64,000 nucleotides of DNA. Origin: Cyanobium sp. CH-040 (GTDB lineage: Bacteria; Cyanobacteriota; Cyanobacteriia; PCC-6307; Cyanobiaceae). The stretch spans positions 62,001 through 126,000 of the forward strand of contig NZ_JAGQCJ010000004.1 in assembly GCF_024346135.1 (NCBI RefSeq), in the 5' to 3' direction. The position numbers and the translations under genes are program-made. The notes below the pieces were generated by a model that worked only from the letters and a program-made list of their open reading frames with translations, had not been told where the DNA came from and searched no databases. Positions 60,339-64,000 of the stretch are shown piece by piece; the stretch's first letter is position 1, and every line of letters starts with the position of its first letter.

Positions 60339-61652
60339 ATGGCAGCCATTCCTCTCTCCAGCTGGCTGAGCCGCCGTCTGGGATCCGGCGGCGATCAGCC
60401 GTGGTGCCGGATGGCGCTGGCCACGGATGCCTCCCTGGAGACGGCCGTCGCGACCGTGGCCCGCCAGCTGCGCGGGGCCGGCCAGGCCGACCTGGCCCTG
60501 GTGTTCGCTTCCGCCAGCTACGCCAGCGATCTGCCCCGTCTGCTGCCGCTGCTCCAGGAACGCCTGCAGGCCAGGCACTGGCTCGGCTGCCTGGCCGGCG
60601 GCGTGATCGGCACGGCGCCGGAGGCGCCTCCCCGGGAGCTCGAGCGCGAGCCGGGCCTGAGCGTCACCCTGCTGCGCCTGCCTGGCGCCCGCCTGCACCC
60701 CTTCGCGATCCAGCCCCAGCAGCTGCCCGATCTGGACGGCCCGGCCGCCCCCTGGCTGGACCTGCTCGGCCCGGCGGAGCAGGCGCAGCAGCTGGCCGCC
60801 AGCCGCTCGATGCTGCTGCTGGTGGACCCGGGCTTCAGCGGGATCAACGACCTGATCAGCGGGCTCGACTACGCCTGCCCGCAGGCCGCCAAGCTGGGCG
60901 GCATCGCCTGCCCCCACAGCGCCTCCGGCGACTCGCTCCTGTTCGCGAACGCGGTGCACGGCGGGGCGGTGGGCTGTCTGATCGACGGGGGCTGGGAACT
61001 CCAGCCGGTGGTCGCCCAGGGCTGCCGGCCGATCGGGCCGGTGTTCGAGGTGGAGGACGCCCAGCGCAACGTGGTGCTGCAGCTCAGCCGCGACGACCGG
61101 CGCAGCACGCCGGTGGCGGCACTGCAGGCGATCCTCACCGAGCTCACACCCGAGGAGCGGGAACTGGTGAAGCACTCCCTGTTCCTGGGCGTGGGCCGCG
61201 ACAGCTTCCGGCTGGAGGCCGATGGCGACACCGGCACGCCCACCTTCCTGGTGCGCAACCTGATCGGCGTCGATCCGCGCAACGGTGCCGTGGCGGTGGC
61301 GGAGCGGATGCGGGTGGGGCAGCAGGTGCAGTTCCAGCTGCGCGACGCCCAGACCTCCCGCCAGGAGCTGCTGCAGTTGCTGGAGCGGCAGCGACGGCGG
61401 CCGGGCGAGCCCCTGGCCGCCCTGCTGTTCGCCTGCCTGGGGCGGGGGCAGGGCCTCTACGGCCGCCCCGATGGCGACGTCACGGTGGCCCGGGAGGTCT
61501 TCGCAGCGCTGCCGGTGGCCGGCGCCTTCTGCAACGGTGAGATCGGCCCGGTGGCCGGCAGCACCCACCTGCACGGCTACACCGCCAGCTGGGCCTTCCT
61601 GGTGCCCACCGACGCCACCTCCACAGACACCGCCCCCAGCGACGCGGCCTGA
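60339..61652 (+). CDS. FIST-domain sensory protein
   Basis: The 437-residue protein (ATG 60339) has an N-terminal FIST domain (residues about 30-225, with [26 protein letters not shown] and [10 protein letters not shown]). A FIST_C domain ends with [19 protein letters not shown] and [28 protein letters not shown] modules are thought to bind small ligands such as amino acids. No output domain is attached. It overlaps trmB by one base (TGATG). Confidence 0.93.
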   Translation: MAAIPLSSWLSRRLGSGGDQPWCRMALATDASLETAVATVARQLRGAGQADLALVFASASYASDLPRLLPLLQERLQARHWLGCLAGGVIGTAPEAPPRELEREPGLSVTLLRLPGARLHPFAIQPQQLPDLDGPAAPWLDLLGPAEQAQQLAASRSMLLLVDPGFSGINDLISGLDYACPQAAKLGGIACPHSASGDSLLFANAVHGGAVGCLIDGGWELQPVVAQGCRPIGPVFEVEDAQRNVVLQLSRDDRRSTPVAALQAILTELTPEERELVKHSLFLGVGRDSFRLEADGDTGTPTFLVRNLIGVDPRNGAVAVAERMRVGQQVQFQLRDAQTSRQELLQLLERQRRRPGEPLAALLFACLGRGQGLYGRPDGDVTVAREVFAALPVAGAFCNGEIGPVAGSTHLHGYTASWAFLVPTDATSTDTAPSDAA

Positions 61653-62368
61653 TGGTGCGCCAGCACGTCAATCCCCTCAGCCGTTTCCATCAGCAGCCGA
61701 GGGTTCTGCCACCCCCGGCCGAGCTGTTCGCCGATCCCGCACGGCCCCTCCATCTCGACATCGGCAGCGCCCGCGGCCGCTTCCTGCTGGCGCTCGCCCA
61801 GGCGGAACCGCAGCGCAACTACCTGGGTGTGGAGATCCGCCGCCCGCTGGTGGAGGCGGCCGAGGCCGACCGGCGGGCGCTCGGGCTGGAGCACCTCCAC
61901 TACCTCTTCTGCAACGCCAACGTCAGCCTCGAGGACTGGCTGCGGGCGCTGGCCCCCGGGCTGCTGGAGCGGGTGAGCATCCAGTTCCCGGACCCCTGGT
62001 TCAAGACCAAGCACCACAAGCGGCGGGTGCTGCAACCCGCCCTGCTGCGGGCTCTGGCGGAGGCGCTGCCGGAAGGCGGGGAACTGTTCCTGCAGAGCGA
62101 CGTGCCGGCGGTGATCGAGCCGATGGTGGCGCTGGTGGAGGCCAGCGGCTGCTTCGGCCGGCCGGATGAGGATGCCCGGCCCTGGCGTCTGAGCAACCCG
62201 CTGCCGGTGCCCACCGAGCGCGAAACCCACGTGCTGGCCCAGGGACTGCCGGTGTACCGCGTGCTCTTCCGGCGCAACGGGCAACCGCCGCCGGAGCCGG
62301 CGCTGCTGGAGCGGGCCGCGGCCGGGATGGCGGGGGTGGCCGGCAGGGAGGCCGATAATCCCAGCTGA
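61652..62368 (+). CDS. trmB: tRNA (guanine-N7)-methyltransferase
   Basis: The 238-residue protein methylates G46 in tRNA variable loops. It has [18 protein letters not shown] (SAM motif I), [29 protein letters not shown] and the catalytic [16 protein letters not shown]. The end contains [19 protein letters not shown]. The start is ATG 61652, overlapping the FIST gene. ictB follows after 17 nt. Confidence 0.96.
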   Translation: MVRQHVNPLSRFHQQPRVLPPPAELFADPARPLHLDIGSARGRFLLALAQAEPQRNYLGVEIRRPLVEAAEADRRALGLEHLHYLFCNANVSLEDWLRALAPGLLERVSIQFPDPWFKTKHHKRRVLQPALLRALAEALPEGGELFLQSDVPAVIEPMVALVEASGCFGRPDEDARPWRLSNPLPVPTERETHVLAQGLPVYRVLFRRNGQPPPEPALLERAAAGMAGVAGREADNPS

Positions 62369-62385
62369 ATCCGGCCAGGCTCGCC

Positions 62386-63726
62386 GTGGGTGATTCCAGC
62401 CTCTCCCCTGCCACCCCGCTGCTGCTGCGCTGGCAGGGCCTGCTGGCCGACTGGCGCGTCGGCCCCGTGGGCAGCCGCCTGGTGCCCATCGCCGGGGTGG
62501 TGCTCTGCGCCCTGATGGCGGGCCTTCCCCTGGTGACCCGCGCCGGCCTGAGCCTCCTGATCCTGGCCAGCGGGCTGCTGTGGCTGCTGCTCGCACTGGC
62601 CCGTCCGGCCCGGGGGATCGGCGCCATCAACGCCTGGATCCTGGCGATCCTGGCGGTGTCGCTGCTGGCCACCGGCTTCTCGCCGGTGCCGGCGGCGGCG
62701 GCCAAGGGGCTGCTGAAGCTGGTCAGCTATCTGGGGGTGTACGCCCTGATGCAGGAGGTGCTCGGCGCGGCCCCGCAGTGGTGGGACCGGATCGTGGGCT
62801 CGCTGCTGGGGGGCTCGCTGGTCACCAGCGTGATCGGCCTGCGGCAGCTCTACGCCGACACCTCGCAGCTGGCCCGCTGGGTGGACCCCACGTCGGTGGC
62901 GGCGGGCACGGTGCGGATCTACAGCACGCTGGACAACCCCAACCTGCTGGCGGGCTACCTGCTGCCGATCCTGCCCCTGGCCCTGGTGGCGGCCCTGCGC
63001 TGGCGCCGGCCGGCCCGGCGTCTGTTCGCCCTGGCTGCCCTGACGCTGGGCATCGCCACCCTGGTGCTCACCTACAGCCGCGGGGCCTGGATGGGGCTGG
63101 TGGCCTCGGCGGCCGTGATCGTGCTGATGCTGGCCATCCGGCAGACCCGCCACTGGCCGCCTCTGTGGCGGCGGCTGGCGCCGCTGCTGGTGCTGCTGGG
63201 CGGGGCGGCCGTGCTCGTGGTGCTGGTGGTGCAGGTGGAGGCGCTGCGGGTGCGGGTGCTGAGCCTGCTGGCGGGGCGGGGCGACAGCTCCAACAACTTC
63301 CGCATCAACGTCTGGCTGGCGGCGCTGGACATGATCCAGGCGCGACCCTGGCTGGGCATCGGGCCGGGCAACGACGCCTTCAACCTCATCTACCCCCTCT
63401 ACCAGCAGCCCCGCTTCAACGCCCTCAGTGCCTATTCGATCCCCCTGGAACTGGCGGTGGAGGCCGGCATCCCGGGCCTGCTGGCCGGCATCGGCCTGGT
63501 GGTCACCAGCGCCAGGCAGGCCCTGGGCCTGTGGCGCAGCCAGCCCGCCCTGGCCCTGCCGGCGATGGGCGTGCTGGCAGTGATCGCCGGGCTGGGCGTG
63601 CAGGGGCTCACCGACACCATCTTCTTCCGGCCGGAGGTGCAGCTCACCGGCTGGTTCTGCCTGGCCACCCTGGCCGCCGCCACGGCGCCGGCGGGCGGGC
63701 CGGGAGGGGCGCAGCGGCTTGGCTGA
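62386..63726 (+). CDS. ictB: IctB-like O-antigen-ligase-superfamily membrane protein
   Basis: The 446-residue protein from GTG 62386 has about ten to twelve membrane segments. IYSTLDNPNLLAGYLLPILP, TYSRGAWMGL, FRINVWLAALDMIQARPWLGIGPGNDAFN and SAYSIPLELAVEAGIPGLLA are the Wzy_C/IctB signature. IctB was first proposed as a bicarbonate transporter in Synechococcus; the domain is shared with O-antigen ligases, so transport is not proven. It overlaps the next gene by 8 nt. Confidence 0.88.
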   Translation: MGDSSLSPATPLLLRWQGLLADWRVGPVGSRLVPIAGVVLCALMAGLPLVTRAGLSLLILASGLLWLLLALARPARGIGAINAWILAILAVSLLATGFSPVPAAAAKGLLKLVSYLGVYALMQEVLGAAPQWWDRIVGSLLGGSLVTSVIGLRQLYADTSQLARWVDPTSVAAGTVRIYSTLDNPNLLAGYLLPILPLALVAALRWRRPARRLFALAALTLGIATLVLTYSRGAWMGLVASAAVIVLMLAIRQTRHWPPLWRRLAPLLVLLGGAAVLVVLVVQVEALRVRVLSLLAGRGDSSNNFRINVWLAALDMIQARPWLGIGPGNDAFNLIYPLYQQPRFNALSAYSIPLELAVEAGIPGLLAGIGLVVTSARQALGLWRSQPALALPAMGVLAVIAGLGVQGLTDTIFFRPEVQLTGWFCLATLAAATAPAGGPGGAQRLG

Positions 63727-64000
63727 CCTGATCGCCGGCTTCGATGCCGGCCAGAGCCACACCCGCTGTCGGCTGGCGCAGGCCGAGGGCGTCCCGGTCC
63801 TCTGCGAAGGGGAGGGTCCCGGGGTCCGCCACCTGGCCAGCCCCGGCGGGGCGGAGGCCTTCCAGCAGGCCCTCAGGCTGAGCCTGAGCCGGGCCCTCGA
63901 GGCTCTCGACCCTGCGCAGAGGGTCCGGCTGCTGGCGGCGGCTGTCGGTGCCAGCGGCATCGAGGTGGGCAGCCCCGTGCAGGAGCAGGGCCTGCGGCTC
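63719..64000 (+). CDS. BadF/BadG/BcrA-type ATPase or N-acetylglucosamine-kinase-like protein, N-terminal part
   Basis: From TTG 63719 about 94 residues are visible before the window ends. LIAGFDAGQSHTRCRL is the phosphate-1 loop of the ASKHA fold, and EGEGPGVRHLASPGGAEAFQ and AAVGASGIEVG follow. This matches sugar-kinase-like members of the BadF/BadG family. The start is TTG because no ATG or GTG fits better. The gene overlaps ictB by 8 nt. Confidence 0.75.
   Translation, partial: MADLIAGFDAGQSHTRCRLAQAEGVPVLCEGEGPGVRHLASPGGAEAFQQALRLSLSRALEALDPAQRVRLLAAAVGASGIEVGSPVQEQGLRL

Noticed and set aside
61900-63960. 686-codon antisense ORF over trmB and ictB
   Set aside because: Gln/His/Pro-rich composition and overlap with two well-supported genes.

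Overview
The window comes from a high-GC (roughly 70% by eye) unicellular cyanobacterium of the Cyanobium / alpha-Synechococcus type. The evidence is psbA, psbO and psbX, a high-light-inducible protein, Ycf66, a Ycf20-like protein, YggT/Ycf19, CP12, a CrtR-type carotenoid hydroxylase, an IctB-like protein, and a circularly permuted two-piece tmRNA whose tag ANNIVRFSRQAAPVAA is of the picocyanobacterial kind. Nearly all of it is densely packed chromosomal housekeeping and photosynthesis DNA. I see no prophage, insertion sequence or CRISPR array.

Layout. 1-9.7 kb: S9 peptidase (partial), def, a DUF3747 secreted protein, rpsU, comM, a HIT-ABC-HLIP cluster, a coupled pair of lipoproteins, ycf66, psbX. 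9.7-21.4 kb: yggT, accC, tRNA-Leu(GAG), an LpxB-like protein, msrB, a PRC-barrel protein, smc, a DUF883-like/holin-like pair, an RlmL-type methyltransferase, a desaturase. 21.6-26.1 kb is the only accessory-looking stretch: two-piece ssrA, an unrecognised secreted protein, a low-GC sugar-transferase-like pseudogene with a stop and two frameshifts, a gene-poor patch, and two small exported proteins. 26.1-38.5 kb: dnaJ-like, hemB-VOC-mutS2 (overlapping), an orphan MalK-type ATPase, obgE, cp12, uup-DUF2301-GST (overlapping), aspartoacylase preceded by two tandem mini-ORFs. 38.5-47 kb: small exported proteins, psbA (D1 with Glu130), then aroC, and on the minus strand psbO-sat-ftsH-eda. 47-64 kb: coaBC, DUF2555, tRNA-Ala(CGC), a 53-aa PCP_red-like protein, a Ycf20-like protein, pyrB, a 3-methyladenine glycosylase, a creatininase-family protein, gatC, crtR, tRNA-Leu(UAG), a possible second Ycf66-like protein, ileS, a cupin, DUF3177, FIST, trmB, an ictB-like gene and the start of a BadF/BadG-type kinase.

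Common themes are photosystem II supply and repair (psbA, psbO, psbX, ftsH, HLIP), tetrapyrrole and carotenoid synthesis (hemB, crtR), redox protection (msrB, thioredoxin-like, GST-like), Calvin-cycle control (cp12) and translation (def, rpsU, tmRNA, tRNAs, ileS, trmB, gatC). Many neighbours overlap by 1-8 nt, so translational coupling is common. Long ORFs antisense to real genes are frequent and are best explained by high GC.

I did not find a clear-cut new defence or mobile system. The best leads are the tandem uORFs before aspartoacylase, the ABC-HLIP coupling, the paired beta-propeller-like lipoproteins, the possible Ycf66 paralogue, the divergent gene pair sharing one CATG start, and the decayed region beside ssrA. 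Family calls are by eye, with no database search.
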